This document shows, piece after piece, positions 29,478-41,498 of a DNA stretch of 64,000 bases. Below the pieces are notes generated by a model. The model did not search any database. It had not been told where the DNA came from and was given only the letters and a program-made list of their open reading frames with translations. Each line of letters begins with the position of its first letter. Within the stretch, counting starts at the first letter, position 1. Origin of the DNA: Cryptomeria japonica (lineage: Eukaryota; Streptophyta; Pinopsida; Cupressales; Cupressaceae); contig NC_081414.1 of NCBI RefSeq assembly GCF_030272615.1, positions 825,078,396-825,142,395 on the forward strand, given 5' to 3'. Position numbers and translations under genes: made by a program.

Positions 29478-29720
29478 CTCCATATATGAGCGCTCCAATT
29501 CGATTTTTTTATTAATTAATTAACTATTAATGCCTTGCGTTTTTTTTTTTTTAATTTGCAAATTTCGATTTTAATCAAGGCGAAATAATTAATAAATGTT
29601 TAACGCCATATTAAATGCCAATTTAAATAGGATTTTCAAATTTTAAATCGATTTAGCATTTAAGGAAATTTGAATTGTTTAATTTGGCGCCAAAAATATG
29701 AAAATAAAGGGACGTACCTC

Positions 29721-31822
29721 ATCGCTCTGGTCCCTTGGAGAGGGACAGGAGCGATCCATGATCTTGGTCTTGATTCTTGCGTTTTCAACGTTCAACTCCT
29801 TCATTTCCACGTTCCAAATCGATCATCTGGTGGTCCTTCGAATTTGAATTTCTTTCTTGTGCGAGCAAATGCATCTTATGACCATCATCGCCCTGGTCCC
29901 TTGGAGAGGGACAGGAGCGATCCTAAGGTTTTTGCTTGAAATTCTCCATTTTGGTACGATCCTTTCCTTGTATCATCTTCCAAATGCCTTTTAAAACCTT
30001 GTGCGTCCTTGTCTTAACGTGATTTTCAAAGAATATCATGTGTTTTGCCTAACATCGCCCTTGTCCCTTGGAGAGGGACAGGAGCGATCTCCATGTCTTC
30101 ACGTTCATCTTGTATCTTTGACCTTCGAACTTCCATTGTAAGGCGAATAACGTCTATGCTCATTCCTTTCGCGCTTGTTCCATTTGTCTTCATTATGTGT
30201 TTGGACGTATTAAAGGGACCATCGCCCTTGTCCCTTGGAGAGGGACAGGAGCGATCCATTATTTCTCCTTGATCTTGGCGACTTTTAAACTTCGATCTCC
30301 TTTGCAATGTCCTTCAAACGTCGTCCTTCGCACTTCCTAACCTCACTTCGCCTTGATCTTTGAAGGAACGTGAGTGTTTTGATAGTATCGCCTTGGTCCT
30401 TGTCCAAAGGACAGGAGCGATATGGGGCTTTTACACTATTTGGCGATGTTTAGACGTTCAAACCCATTGCAAATTATCTTCAAACGATGTCTTGGAGCAT
30501 ATGTTATCTTAGGGCGTCTTGACTTAGCTTGACCTTGAAGCAAAACAAGGAATCCAAAGCAAATCGCCCTGGTCCCTTGGAGAGGGACAGGAGCGATATG
30601 GTTCCTAGATCCATTTTGGTGATTATTTAACGTTCAAAACTCTTGTTTATCATCTTGTTGTCATACCATGGACCCTCCAGAACATTGCAACATCTTGTCC
30701 TTACGTAAATTTTGCCTGAAATGGCCAATGCATCTAACATCGCTCTGGTCCCTTGGAGAGGGACAGGAGCGAAGTTCATCATTGCGAGCTCGTTCTTGTT
30801 TTTACCAACTTGCAATTATCTTCATTGCGTGAAATGACGTCCTTTAAGTCCTCTTTGTAACTTAATATTTGCTTGTCCTTTGAAATCGATGCCTTAATGG
30901 AAATATCGCTCTGGTCCCTTGGAGAGGGACAGGAGCGATATGGGTCTTAGAGTGCACATTCCTTCCATGTGATGACCTTTACAACCTTGCGCTTGATGGA
31001 AATGCCCTAAAATGTCTTCGCCACCCTTCGTCTTGACTTGGATCGGTTTAAACATGAACAAGAAGCAATACAACCATTGTATCGCCCTGGTCCCTTGGAG
31101 AGGGACAGGAGCGAACTTGCTCTTGTGGCCTTCATTTCACTTTGTCACCTCCCAAATTTATATTCAACGGACTCGTCCTTCTTCACTCTATTCGTCCATG
31201 CCTTGACGTCATTTGTAACTTTGCAAGAAAAGTAATTGTATCAAAAATCGCTCTGGTCCCTTCCTGAGGGACAGGAGCGAACTAGGCATTTAACACTGGT
31301 ATGGACGTCCCAAAAATCTTCAATTTATATTCAACGCATTTATCTCATGTTTTCCCTTGTTTTTGAACGTAAACTTGCCTTGACCCTTGTCTGGATTTTG
31401 CAAAATGAAGGAAATCGCTCTGGTCCCTGGGAGAGGGACGAGAGCTACAAGGTACTTCGCCCTGGTCCCTTGGAGAGGGACAGGAGCGATTTGGTCAATA
31501 TAGGTCATTCTCCTTCGTTTTTGCATATCAAATTATATTCATTTGGCAAAGTATCTTCCCTTGGACGTCCTCAAATTGTTAAGTTTTCAAAATCTTGCAA
31601 GGACAAGACGAAATTTGAATTGTAGCTCCGGTCCTTCACTGAGGGACAGGAGCGATTTTCCTCCTGGAGGCATTTCTGTGCTCATGAAAATCTTCAATTT
31701 ATATTCAATGGAAAGATCTCGCCGTTCTCCATCACTTCAAACGTAAAATTTGTCTGGACTCTGCAAGGATGATGAGATATTTGAAATTGAGCTCCCGTCC
31801 TTCACTGAGGGACAGGAGCGAT
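29721..31822 (-). repeat. Phased hairpin array, unit 2 (14 copies)
   Basis: Same 14 dyads and the same 166/167/176-bp steps as in unit 1. No differences noticed. Confidence 0.9.
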
Positions 31823-33195
31823 TTTGCTCCTACAGGCCAAAATAACAAGATTTTTCACATTTTAACACTTCACGAGGCGAAAACAAATTAATTCCAATGC
31901 CCAGGATCAAAATTCAAAAAAAGTCAAAATTTGGTCAAAATATTCAATCAGACAAAAATTCACATTGACGGTCAACACTTAGACAAATTTAAGCTCTGCA
32001 TGAACATTCCAATTGAAAATTAGACCATTTTGGCGAAATCATTGCATTCAAAATTTGCATTCTAGAAAAGAAAGCTCAAAAGCTCTCAAAAAAATGACTG
32101 GATTCTGGCTTGAAGAGGCAAAATTTAAAACCCTAAGGCTTGGCCCTAAATCCAGACAACTAACTGACTAACAAAACCCTAAAAACGAAAGCGAAAACGA
32201 GCGAAAAACAAGCAAAAAGAGGGGGTCCCCATTTGCGATGGGGCGATGTGTGAAATGGTCACAACATCTGGCGACACCACTGAGAAATGTTGCAAAACAT
32301 TTGGGAATCAATCTTTCTAAAGGAAAACTCAGAAAACCTCCCTCAACAAATCCAGGAGTTAAGAAACACTTACAAGAAGAGACCATCATATTGAGACAAA
32401 GTATCAAGTCCACAGTTACCCATGTGTGTGCAAATGCGTTAATTCCCCTCAACAAGACAATCATGATCTCCAGGTTCCCCTGTGATAAGCTACGTAGTTC
32501 GTCTAAACTCCAAAAGCATCCTGGATAGAGCCTCGCTGCCAGTCAGACGTCCATAGTCCCGACGAGGTTATCGCCGCAAACTCGCGAATATTGCTCCATT
32601 GCCAGCCAGGCGTCTATAGCCCCGATGGAGTTATTCGAACATTCCCTTTAGCCAATTTGATATTCCTCTTTAGCTCATTTCTTTTTGATTTTCTCATTTT
32701 TTCATCTTTTCTTTTGATACTGCTTTTCAGTTCTGTCAATCTTTGGCTCGTGAGTAGTGAAACTCACTAGGGTTTGAGGATTGCGGTGGCGCTGAAGCTA
32801 AACTTTAGATTTTTCACTGATCACAGCTTCGCCTGTAAACCATAATGACTCGGAGATTATAAGTATGTGAAAATATAATAACTGGAGGACAAAAATACGT
32901 GAGTTCAATAAGCTAATCTACTTCAATGCAAATACGTCCTGACTCAAAGCTTCATTAAAAGAAACTCCCTTGGTAATTCCAAAAGACCTCATGATTTTCC
33001 AAATGTATCCAACAATCCAGCAGGAAGTCAGAGCGTTACATAACAAAATCACCCCATGTCAAATGGATACCCCTCAGGACAAAACAACTAACCTAAGAAA
33101 AACAAAAGGGCAACAAAACAAAACAAACGAAAAACAAAAAAAAAAAAAACGAAAGCAAACTAAACTAACTATGTACATGGGAAGGCCTTGGCATT
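31823..33195 (-). other. Non-coding region between pol and hairpin array, unit 2
   Basis: Carries the paired stem-loops (32531-32630) and the CCCCAT/ATGGGG stem (32227-32243). No gene seen. Confidence 0.5.
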
Positions 33196-36100
33196 TTAGG
33201 ATTGGAAATAATGTTTGAGATATCTCCCATTGACAGGCAACGGGATGTCCTCTCCTGTTAAAGTCTGCAACCTAAATGCATTTTCTCCCAATATCTCTGA
33301 AATTTGATAAGGGCCCTTCCAAAGCTTATCAAACTTATCATGCTCTCCTCTTTTCTCATGCGCTTTGTCCCAATACAGGACGAGATCTGAAATTCGGAAC
33401 GCCTTAACTCTTGCTTGTCGATCAAACCATCTCTTCACCACTCCTTGGTGTTTAGCAAAGTTCTCCAGTGCTTGATCTCTTTTCTCTTCTAAATTCATCA
33501 ACTGTGTCAACCTGGCCTGCACTGCATCAGTATCTTCCATATACTCCTGAATGAATCTCAAGGTAGGAATCCTGAGTTGCATGGGGAAGACTGGGTCTTG
33601 GCCATAAACTAGAAAATAAGGCGAAATGCCTAATGCGTTCTTTGTTCTGATTCTGTCTGCCCATAAAGCAAATCTCAACTGGGTATGCCATTCTCTTGGA
33701 CTTCTCTCTAATAATTTCTTGATAACACTGAGCAAATTTTTGTTGGTGGATTCTGCTAATCCATTACCCTGAGGATAATAATTTGATGAAAACTTGAGGG
33801 TTACTCCGTACTCAAAAGCCCAATTTGAGAATCTCAATGATGTGAATGCCGATCCATTGTCGCAAACCAACGCATAAGGGCATCCAAACCTTGTGATTAT
33901 GTTCTCCTCTAGAAACTTGATTACAACTTCAGTAGAACAAACCTTAAGTGCCTGTGCTTCTGACCATCTGGTACAATAATCTGTAGCTGTAATGATGTAC
34001 TTGTGTTGTGCTGAGGATGCGGGGTTGATGACACCAATAAAGTCCATTCCCCATTTAGCAAATGGTCTGGCTTCAGTCACGGGATTCAGTGGCATGGCAG
34101 GATTTCTTTCTCTAATAGCTGCGACTTGACATGTGTGGCAAGTCTTAATGTGATTGAATGTATCTTTAAAAAGCGTAGGCCAGTAATATCCTGCTCTTAG
34201 GATCTGGTGAGCTGTGGCGAGGTTGGCCCCATGTCCGGTTCCAAACTTGGAATGGAAATGTTCAATTATCTGCTTTGCTTCGTCTTTGCCAACACATCTC
34301 AGGTACACTCCTTCATAGTTTTTACGGTATAGAACAGATCCTTGAAGCATGTAATGTTGACACTTTAATCTTAATGCTCTTTTCTGTGTAGGTGTCATAT
34401 GAGCAGGACATCTGTGATTAAGCAAATATGTCACAATGTCTTTGTACCATTCATCAGGCGTGACATCCTCTAATTCATAAATTTGTTGGACTAATCCTGG
34501 CCCATCTATTGCCAATGTCTGCGCCAAAGCTTGTCCTCGGACAAGTTTCATGGGCTGTATCTCAATATCAAATTCTTGGATAATGGCGACCCACTTTCCT
34601 CTTCTCTCTCCTAATTCATTTTGCATGAGAAGAGTCTTGACTGCCGCATCAGGCACTATTGCATAAATCTTGGCTCTCAGGAGGTAATGTCTGAATTTCT
34701 TAACTGCCTTTACTAATGCGTATGCTTGCTTTTCAACGTTTGGATATCTGAGTTCTGCATCTTTCAACGGGGTGCTCATGAAAGCAATCGGGTTTTCATC
34801 CCTCTCTTCACTTCTTTGGGTGAGAATGGCGGCACAAGTGTAATCAGAAGCGAAGGAATATAAATAAAATGGTTTGAGATAATCAGGACTAATCAAAACT
34901 GGTGCTTCCATGATTGCGGTCTTTATTTCTTCAAATGCCCTTCTGGCTTGTGGAGTCCACTCGACCTTTGCATCTTTCTTTAACATTTCATTCAATGGCC
35001 TGACAATCTCGGCAAATCCGGTAATGAATTTTCGGACGAAGTTGATCTTGCCGAAAAATGATTTGAGCTCTTTCTTGCTTGCTGGCAAATTGATAGTAGA
35101 TATGGCCTTCACCCTTTCAGGATCAATAGATATTCCTTTCTCTGAAATGACATGTCCTAAAAGCTTTCCTTCTGTGACTCCAAATATGCATTTCTTTGGA
35201 TTAAGGGAGACACCGTATCTTCTACATCTTTGGAAGACTCTTCTCAAATCATCCACATGATCTTCTCGCTGCCTAGAGAAAACTGTGATATCATCCATAT
35301 ATATAATAATGCTTTTACCAATTAAATCTCTGAAAGCGATATCCATAGCTCTCTGGAATGTGGCCCCGGCGTTTATGAGTCCGAAAGGCATTCTCTTATA
35401 GGCAAACGTTCCCCATTTGGTAGTGAAAGCAGTCTTCAGTCGATCTTCAGGTTCGACTAGGACTTGATTGTATCCTGAATATCCGTCTAGGAAGGACATC
35501 ATCTGTGATCCGTTGACGATCTGCAATACTTCATCTAATGATGGGAGCGGATAGTTATCTTTCTCTGACGCTCTATTGAGATTTCTGAAATTAACACATA
35601 ATCTGATCTCTCCATTTTTCTTTCTAACAGGTACCAGGTTGGCGACCCACGTCGAGTGTCTTACTGGGAAGATGATTTTAGCTGTGAGTAACTTCTTCAC
35701 TTCTTGGTATATCAGTGGTTCCAACAAAGGATTGACGGGTCTTTGTCTTTGCCTGAATGGCTTGCTTCCTGGCTTCAACGGGATTGTGTGAGTGATAATC
35801 GCAGTGTCGTAGGTCTTGAGATCTTCATAGCTCCATGCAATGACATCTGGGAAGTCCCTCATGTTCTTTAGGATTCCATCTTTTTCAGTCGCCGTGCAGG
35901 ACTTTCCAATGAAAACATTCTTAACTTGTGTCTCGTCACCTAGATTGATCGCGTCACACATATTGCCTTCTACACTGTGATTCTTCTTTTCTTTCAACTT
36001 GTCAGGATCAAAAATCCTTTCTAATTCAACCATTCCTTTTGGAATAGTGTTTGTCTTTAAGTTCAGGACTCCTTCGGCATCGAACTCAGCTTCACCTACT

Positions 36101-38079
36101 TCATCTTCATCTATGATCTGTGTTAAGAAGACGTCCGTGCTGGTTAGGAAGTCTAGAATGTGCTTGTCATCTTCGAACACTTGGAAATTGGTAATATTGT
36201 CTGGGACTGAAGGGACTGATATTAACTCGATGGTAAACTTCTTTAATCCTTCCATCGCTAATGGAATCAATGAGCTCGCGGCCTGTGCAAGTGAATTGGC
36301 CACTTGATTCTGATGTCTATAAATTGAATTGATATTGAAAGCTTCAAAACTTTCAATTAAATCCCAGACTCGATTCCTGTACTTGGTTAATCTTTTATCA
36401 TGGCACACGTATTGCTTCCTGATTTGCCTTATTGCAATTTCTGAGTCTCCATATACTTGCAGTATCTTCACCCCCTTTTGGATGGCTAACAGTAATCCAT
36501 GAACTAAAGATTCATATTCTGCTACGTTGTTGGTGCAAGGGAACTGCAATCTGTGAGCGGCAAGGTATGTTTCTCCCTTAGGACTAATCAATTCATATCC
36601 AGCTCCGGATCCTTGTTTGGACTTAGATCCGTCGAACCTTAATGTCCATATCTGATTTTCTTGTTTTTCTATTTCTGGACTTTCATGACTTTCATTTGTT
36701 GTATCGGACGAAACTTCATCTTCCACAGAACTCTCGATGTCTGTAGAGCTTTCATTCTCTGAATCTTGAGTTTCTTCTATAATTAGTGTCTGCGGGACTC
36801 TTTTGTTTACTTGCTCCAATGCGGTCTGGCATAAAGCACAAGATAATTCTGAGTGGACGGCATTGTGAATTCTACACCAATTCGGAAGAAGCAAATCTCG
36901 GACGGATGCTAGATTGCCAACTTGCACACTTTGCTGGATGTTTCTTTGTACGAACCTTCTGAAGTTTTCAAACATCCCTTCGTCCTCTTGGTCGGATCCT
37001 TGATCGCTTTCAATGACGATCTCAGTTGACTCTATGACTTCTTGCTGAATATTTTCATCTTGTATATCTTGTATCATCAAGATTTCCTCCACTTTGGGCT
37101 TGTATGTTCCTAGGTCGGACTCTAGAAATAGGACTTCATTGTCTTCCCCATATTCAGTTATCATCAACCTCAACCTTGGGGTACTATCAATTTTTATCTG
37201 GTTCGGGACTCCTCTCCATGGTAGCCACATGTGTGCGAAATCGGTCGATACATATCCATTCAATTTTCGGGACCAATCTCGACTTAGGAGCATTCCATAT
37301 GAATCTGGAATATCCACTACTGATATATCTATAAAATTCTGGACCCTTGGGTCTGCGGCCAATTGCATATGAATGTTGTTCAATTCTCCCATGACTAGAA
37401 CTTCTGTCTTGTCAAGCTGAGTGACTTTTCTCTTGGTAGGTGCGGGAGTTATTCCAAGCCTTTGACAAACAGCCAGGGGCATGACATTGCTTGAGGCTCC
37501 GGAATCATAAAGGCAATTGTGTAATAGTTTTCCAAATATTCTGACTGATAGTAGGAATGGGGCCGGTTCGTCCTTTCCTTGAGAAGGCACTGAATTTTCT
37601 TCACTTGATTCTTGATGTTTGACTTGATTTATCTTTGAGTGATCTTCCTTTGCTGGGCTCTCTTCTTTCGAGTGACTGGCTTGGCTTGTAGATTTTCCTT
37701 TTTTAACCACATCTTTCTTGATTGCGACTTCCTTTTCGGGCAGAACCAAGTTAGTGGTGAGGTTCTCTTTGACTGTAGGCTGAGCTTTCTTGGTCTCGCC
37801 TCTTTTGAGTAATACTTTTCCTTCCAACATATCTTCCTTTTTAGCTGGGAAGGTTATAGTTTGAACCATGCACTCATTTTGTTCGGGTTGTTCTTGAGAA
37901 TCGGCCTCCTCTTGAGTCATATTGATAGTGGCTTGAACATTTGACCTTGTTGCACTAGGCTCACTCAAACTGTTGATCACCGCCTCTTTAATTTCTGACA
38001 CCTTAAGCAATTCATAGAGTGGCAGACTTACCTTGACTTTCTTAAGTTCATCCAATACCAAGGTGGCCAATCTTTTCAT
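33196..38079 (-). CDS. pol: Pol polyprotein, unit 2 copy (1,627 aa)
   Basis: Uninterrupted; same domain order as unit 1 (protease, CHHC finger, archaeal-like RNase H, RT with YMDD, gypsy RNase H, integrase, GPY/F). The base change at 37195 does not alter the protein that I can see. All catalytic residues listed for unit 1 are retained, as are the Asn and Gln at the fourth positions of the two RNase H domains. Confidence 0.95.
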   Translation of the reverse strand: MKRLATLVLDELKKVKVSLPLYELLKVSEIKEAVINSLSEPSATRSNVQATINMTQEEADSQEQPEQNECMVQTITFPAKKEDMLEGKVLLKRGETKKAQPTVKENLTTNLVLPEKEVAIKKDVVKKGKSTSQASHSKEESPAKEDHSKINQVKHQESSEENSVPSQGKDEPAPFLLSVRIFGKLLHNCLYDSGASSNVMPLAVCQRLGITPAPTKRKVTQLDKTEVLVMGELNNIHMQLAADPRVQNFIDISVVDIPDSYGMLLSRDWSRKLNGYVSTDFAHMWLPWRGVPNQIKIDSTPRLRLMITEYGEDNEVLFLESDLGTYKPKVEEILMIQDIQDENIQQEVIESTEIVIESDQGSDQEDEGMFENFRRFVQRNIQQSVQVGNLASVRDLLLPNWCRIHNAVHSELSCALCQTALEQVNKRVPQTLIIEETQDSENESSTDIESSVEDEVSSDTTNESHESPEIEKQENQIWTLRFDGSKSKQGSGAGYELISPKGETYLAAHRLQFPCTNNVAEYESLVHGLLLAIQKGVKILQVYGDSEIAIRQIRKQYVCHDKRLTKYRNRVWDLIESFEAFNINSIYRHQNQVANSLAQAASSLIPLAMEGLKKFTIELISVPSVPDNITNFQVFEDDKHILDFLTSTDVFLTQIIDEDEVGEAEFDAEGVLNLKTNTIPKGMVELERIFDPDKLKEKKNHSVEGNMCDAINLGDETQVKNVFIGKSCTATEKDGILKNMRDFPDVIAWSYEDLKTYDTAIITHTIPLKPGSKPFRQRQRPVNPLLEPLIYQEVKKLLTAKIIFPVRHSTWVANLVPVRKKNGEIRLCVNFRNLNRASEKDNYPLPSLDEVLQIVNGSQMMSFLDGYSGYNQVLVEPEDRLKTAFTTKWGTFAYKRMPFGLINAGATFQRAMDIAFRDLIGKSIIIYMDDITVFSRQREDHVDDLRRVFQRCRRYGVSLNPKKCIFGVTEGKLLGHVISEKGISIDPERVKAISTINLPASKKELKSFFGKINFVRKFITGFAEIVRPLNEMLKKDAKVEWTPQARRAFEEIKTAIMEAPVLISPDYLKPFYLYSFASDYTCAAILTQRSEERDENPIAFMSTPLKDAELRYPNVEKQAYALVKAVKKFRHYLLRAKIYAIVPDAAVKTLLMQNELGERRGKWVAIIQEFDIEIQPMKLVRGQALAQTLAIDGPGLVQQIYELEDVTPDEWYKDIVTYLLNHRCPAHMTPTQKRALRLKCQHYMLQGSVLYRKNYEGVYLRCVGKDEAKQIIEHFHSKFGTGHGANLATAHQILRAGYYWPTLFKDTFNHIKTCHTCQVAAIRERNPAMPLNPVTEARPFAKWGMDFIGVINPASSAQHKYIITATDYCTRWSEAQALKVCSTEVVIKFLEENIITRFGCPYALVCDNGSAFTSLRFSNWAFEYGVTLKFSSNYYPQGNGLAESTNKNLLSVIKKLLERSPREWHTQLRFALWADRIRTKNALGISPYFLVYGQDPVFPMQLRIPTLRFIQEYMEDTDAVQARLTQLMNLEEKRDQALENFAKHQGVVKRWFDRQARVKAFRISDLVLYWDKAHEKRGEHDKFDKLWKGPYQISEILGENAFRLQTLTGEDIPLPVNGRYLKHYFQS

Positions 38080-38265
38080 TTCATTTCCCGCGGGAGGTGA
38101 AATGTTCCTTTGTCTGTATTCTTGAGTGTTCTGCGGATATTCTGGAACGTTACTAGCTTGGGGATCCGGTGGAGTTGAGAAATTGTTTGGAGGGATCGAC
38201 GTTGTTAGAGGTTCAGGACTTCTCTGATTCCTGTGATAAACTCTTTGGTTGACTCCTCCTGACGA

Positions 38266-40095
38266 TTAGTGAAACACTTCCTTTATTCCCTCTACTAGGA
38301 CACTGTCGTTTAATGGTGGGAAATAGTATTCTGAATCCTCTACAGGTCCATTTGCAGATGCTGGCGGAAACTGAGATCCTGGTGGTACCATCGGTCCATT
38401 GGCCGATTCTGGAGGAAATCTCCCATTTTGTACTTGACTAATTTCTTCTTGTGAATATCTGCAGGTTTCAACGATCATGGCTTGACCATACTGCGTGGTT
38501 GGAACAATTTCGTACCCTGTGGTGGGAGCATTTTCAGGTGGATTGGTAGTACGCATCTCTTGTTGGAAAATGTCGGCCGCAATTTTGAACTCAGGACACT
38601 GCAACTCGGAATGTTGGTTCGTGTTGTGGAGTCTGCACCAACTAGACAGGGCTGCTTCGGCTAAAAACACTTTGCTTGAAGAGGGGTTCTCTTGACTTTG
38701 CGCATTTGGTGGATTGTCCAAGGGCGTCACCACATTTCCATTGTTTGGAGCCGTGTTCCATGGTCTTCTTTGGAAACCTTGATTGTTATTTCCTTGATAA
38801 TTGTTTCTAAATCCTTGATTATTATTCCCTTGGAAATTTTGGTTGTGATTGATTCTTTGCATGCTTTGGAGTTGATTATTCTGGTTCCTCAAATGAGTGA
38901 CCTCAGTTGATAACCTCTTGACTTGTTCAATTAGCTCTTTCATTTCGTCTTTCTCTTCTTGTGTCCTTGACGAATTTGTAGCATTTTGCAGGTACACAGG
39001 TTGAGCGGGTGGGGCTTGAGAAATTGGAGCTCCTGGGTGAAGGACCAACTGATTCGCCGGCTGTACGCTTGGATAGGTCGCTTGCGGAATTGGATTCATG
39101 ACTGGAGTTTGGTTGGCCAAAGCCGTGCCAACTGCTTGCATCTGGTTCGGTGCTGCGACGGGTCCCATATGTAGTAGTGGTCCAGTGATGTTTTGTCCCA
39201 TGTGCTTACTCACTTCAATGGCTCTTGTATAGGCCGCATTTAGATCATTCGGAGTCGGATGTGTCCTCACGAACATAGCTGTGAGATGATCTAAGGCTCC
39301 ATAGTAAATTTCCCTTGGATCTGCAATAAGATAAGGAGGACGTAACATTGTGTATGCTCGGTGAAATCTGTCGTTAAAGGAAGTAATAGGTTCATGTTCT
39401 CTCCTTCGTACTTCAACAAACTGTCTATATAACTCTGCTGGTGTAGTTGGGATGCCAAATTTAGCAATGAATGCGTCTTTCATCGCGTCCCAAGTCCTGA
39501 TAGACCCTGTGGGCAAATGAATAAACCAAAAGTATGCCTCTTCTCCCAATGAGTAGGGAAAAAGCCTACATGCCACGTCCCCATATTCAATTTGTCTGTT
39601 ACGAAGAAGGCCCTCGAACATCTTGATGTGATCTTCTGCCGTGCGATGGAAATCACTAACATTGAACTTGGAACAAAAGTGTTCGGGATTCTTCGGCATA
39701 TCATGATAAACTGCAAATTCCAATGGTGATGGATTATTGACTAGCCACGTTGCACCATTAAGTACATGAGGAGGAGGAGGTGGAGGTGGAGCACGATGTG
39801 CCATTGTACGGTTTGAAGCTGAACTTGATGAGCTAGCTTGGTTCTTTGTTTGTGAAATCGCCTGGATACTAGATTGGATCGCTGCTTGGACTTGTTCTTG
39901 AAGAACTTGTGATGACTCAGGAGATCCTTCCAATCTTAGTTCGAACTCTTTGGGAGTGTCCTCTCTCTTAACTCGCTTTGCTTTGGAAGTAAACTGAAGT
40001 TCACTTAGATCCTTGATGCCTGGTGTGGACCTCAACAACCTTTGATGTTTCTCGGGCGAGAAAGAACCAATGCGATCCAGCGTGAAGTCTTGCAA
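38266..40095 (-). CDS. gag: Gag polyprotein, main part, unit 2
   Basis: Same 609-codon frame as unit 1 with polyproline, capsid-like domain, coiled coil, N/Q/G repeats and CHHC knuckle. The change at 39751 is silent. It is flanked by the same two TAA codons, before it at 40101-40099 and after it at 38268-38266. Confidence 0.9.
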   Translation of the reverse strand: MQDFTLDRIGSFSPEKHQRLLRSTPGIKDLSELQFTSKAKRVKREDTPKEFELRLEGSPESSQVLQEQVQAAIQSSIQAISQTKNQASSSSSASNRTMAHRAPPPPPPPHVLNGATWLVNNPSPLEFAVYHDMPKNPEHFCSKFNVSDFHRTAEDHIKMFEGLLRNRQIEYGDVACRLFPYSLGEEAYFWFIHLPTGSIRTWDAMKDAFIAKFGIPTTPAELYRQFVEVRRREHEPITSFNDRFHRAYTMLRPPYLIADPREIYYGALDHLTAMFVRTHPTPNDLNAAYTRAIEVSKHMGQNITGPLLHMGPVAAPNQMQAVGTALANQTPVMNPIPQATYPSVQPANQLVLHPGAPISQAPPAQPVYLQNATNSSRTQEEKDEMKELIEQVKRLSTEVTHLRNQNNQLQSMQRINHNQNFQGNNNQGFRNNYQGNNNQGFQRRPWNTAPNNGNVVTPLDNPPNAQSQENPSSSKVFLAEAALSSWCRLHNTNQHSELQCPEFKIAADIFQQEMRTTNPPENAPTTGYEIVPTTQYGQAMIVETCRYSQEEISQVQNGRFPPESANGPMVPPGSQFPPASANGPVEDSEYYFPPLNDSVLVEGIKEVFH

Positions 40096-40098
40096 GGA

Positions 40099-40326
40099 TT
40101 ATTGTGGGTTCCTTTGGTTGTGAAGATTTCGAGCTATGACCCTTTGATGTTCTTCGGCTCTATCTTCCTCTTGCTCTAAGATGATTCTGACTCTGTTATA
40201 TTCGACTTGACTTCTCCTTGCGTTCCAAGCTACTTGATTCAATTCGGAAATGATGTCTTCTTGGGTATTGCCTATTTGCAAATTGGGTTGCACCACTTGA
40301 TTCAGTCCTTCATTCGGCAACACCAT
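40099..40326 (-). CDS. gag: Gag N-terminal segment, unit 2
   Basis: 75 codons from the first ATG after the PBS, ended by the same TAA as in unit 1. Confidence 0.65.
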   Translation of the reverse strand: MVLPNEGLNQVVQPNLQIGNTQEDIISELNQVAWNARRSQVEYNRVRIILEQEEDRAEEHQRVIARNLHNQRNPQ

Positions 40327-40400
40327 CGTACTTCATGATCATGTTTGCAATGTATTTCTCTTTTCAAAATCTTCAGACTTCGAACTTTGAAACTAAAGAG

Positions 40401-40417
40401 CCCTCCTTCTAGCGCCA
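40401..40417 (-). other. Primer-binding site (tRNA-Asn type), unit 2
   Basis: TGGCGCTAGAAGGAGGG on the minus strand, four bases inside the LTR edge at 40422. Confidence 0.8.
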
Positions 40418-40421
40418 ATTC

Positions 40422-41498
40422 TGTTGACATGTATTTTGTACACAATCATACACAGAATAAAATACCGACAGGCATCTTATCCTCTCTTGAGAAAATAGTC
40501 TCTAACTGCTGAAGATCTGCAAAAAGGATCAGTTAGATGGACTCCAAGGTTCTTTTAGTGGGGTCTCCACGTGTGGACAAGCTTTTTTAGTGGTATGATG
40601 TGATTTGCTGTTTCCTCCAAGGCGTCTTACGGATTCAAAAGTTCGAAGATTTTACTAAACTAAAAGGAACTTTCAAAAAAATGGAAAAAGGACAGGGTTT
40701 AAGTAAGTCTAATCTAGCCTAACCCTATGAACGACTTAGCATGAATGAGATTTGGCAAGACTCAACCAACTTCAATTTTGCCATAAGATAACAACTCAAT
40801 TGAAATTAGTGCGATCTTCTAAGGTAATAATGGTATTCAATGCATCAAAGACCAAGGACACTACTACGAAGGTACATATCCTAGATGCGAAAATGCTTGA
40901 AGGTTAAGGACTCAAAATGTTTTCCAGTCGACCACGCAAGGCGTTCCTACAATCAGCAAGAAGCTAGTGGTTTGGATAGCGAATCCTACCAAATATCGAA
41001 TCTCACACTTAGTCTTTCAAATTAACAAACTACTTTGATTGAGCGTGATTCAAGTACATCCAACAACCATGAAGATAACTTAAGAAATTTGCAACAAAAC
41101 ACCATAACTTCAATATTTTATTGATTTCCAAGTCATCATATACAACAATTGCTTGAATTTCTCTCTTCAAGACTCAATCTTGCTACAAAATAAAAATTGC
41201 TTCTAACTCTAATCTCTCTATTACATCAACTATTATCTCTCACACTTATTCACTATTTTTCTATTATCAAATGAAATGGAAAATGGGGGTATAAATAGCA
41301 TCCCCAGTTACAATGAAAGGTCCAGATTGAAAATAAATCAATGGACAAGATCATGACACCTAAACCCTAATTAGGGTTTGTTACAAATGACCTCCTTTTT
41401 ACTGAACAACATTAAATACATAGCCAAATATTAAATTTGGCACAAAAATCTAGGAGGTATCAACCAATGAGAAATAAGATGTCATGTCATCTGTAACA
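40422..41498 (-). repeat. Shared LTR between units 2 and 3
   Basis: Single LTR serving as the 5' LTR of unit 2 and the 3' LTR of unit 3. Same termini as the other internal LTRs. Confidence 0.85.
41362..41379. promoter_or_regulatory. Palindromic double telo-box, unit 3 LTR
   Basis: Perfect 18-bp palindrome in U3. Confidence 0.7.

Larger units (their letters stand above)
24403..40421 (-). mobile_element. Array unit 2 (complete)
   Basis: Same layout as unit 1, offset 16,019. Substitutions found only in this unit: T at 25833 (Arg to Lys in the accessory protein), T at 37195 and T at 39751. The last two lie in pol and gag. These unit-specific differences argue that unit 2 is not merely a duplicated assembly of unit 1 or unit 3. 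Confidence 0.9.
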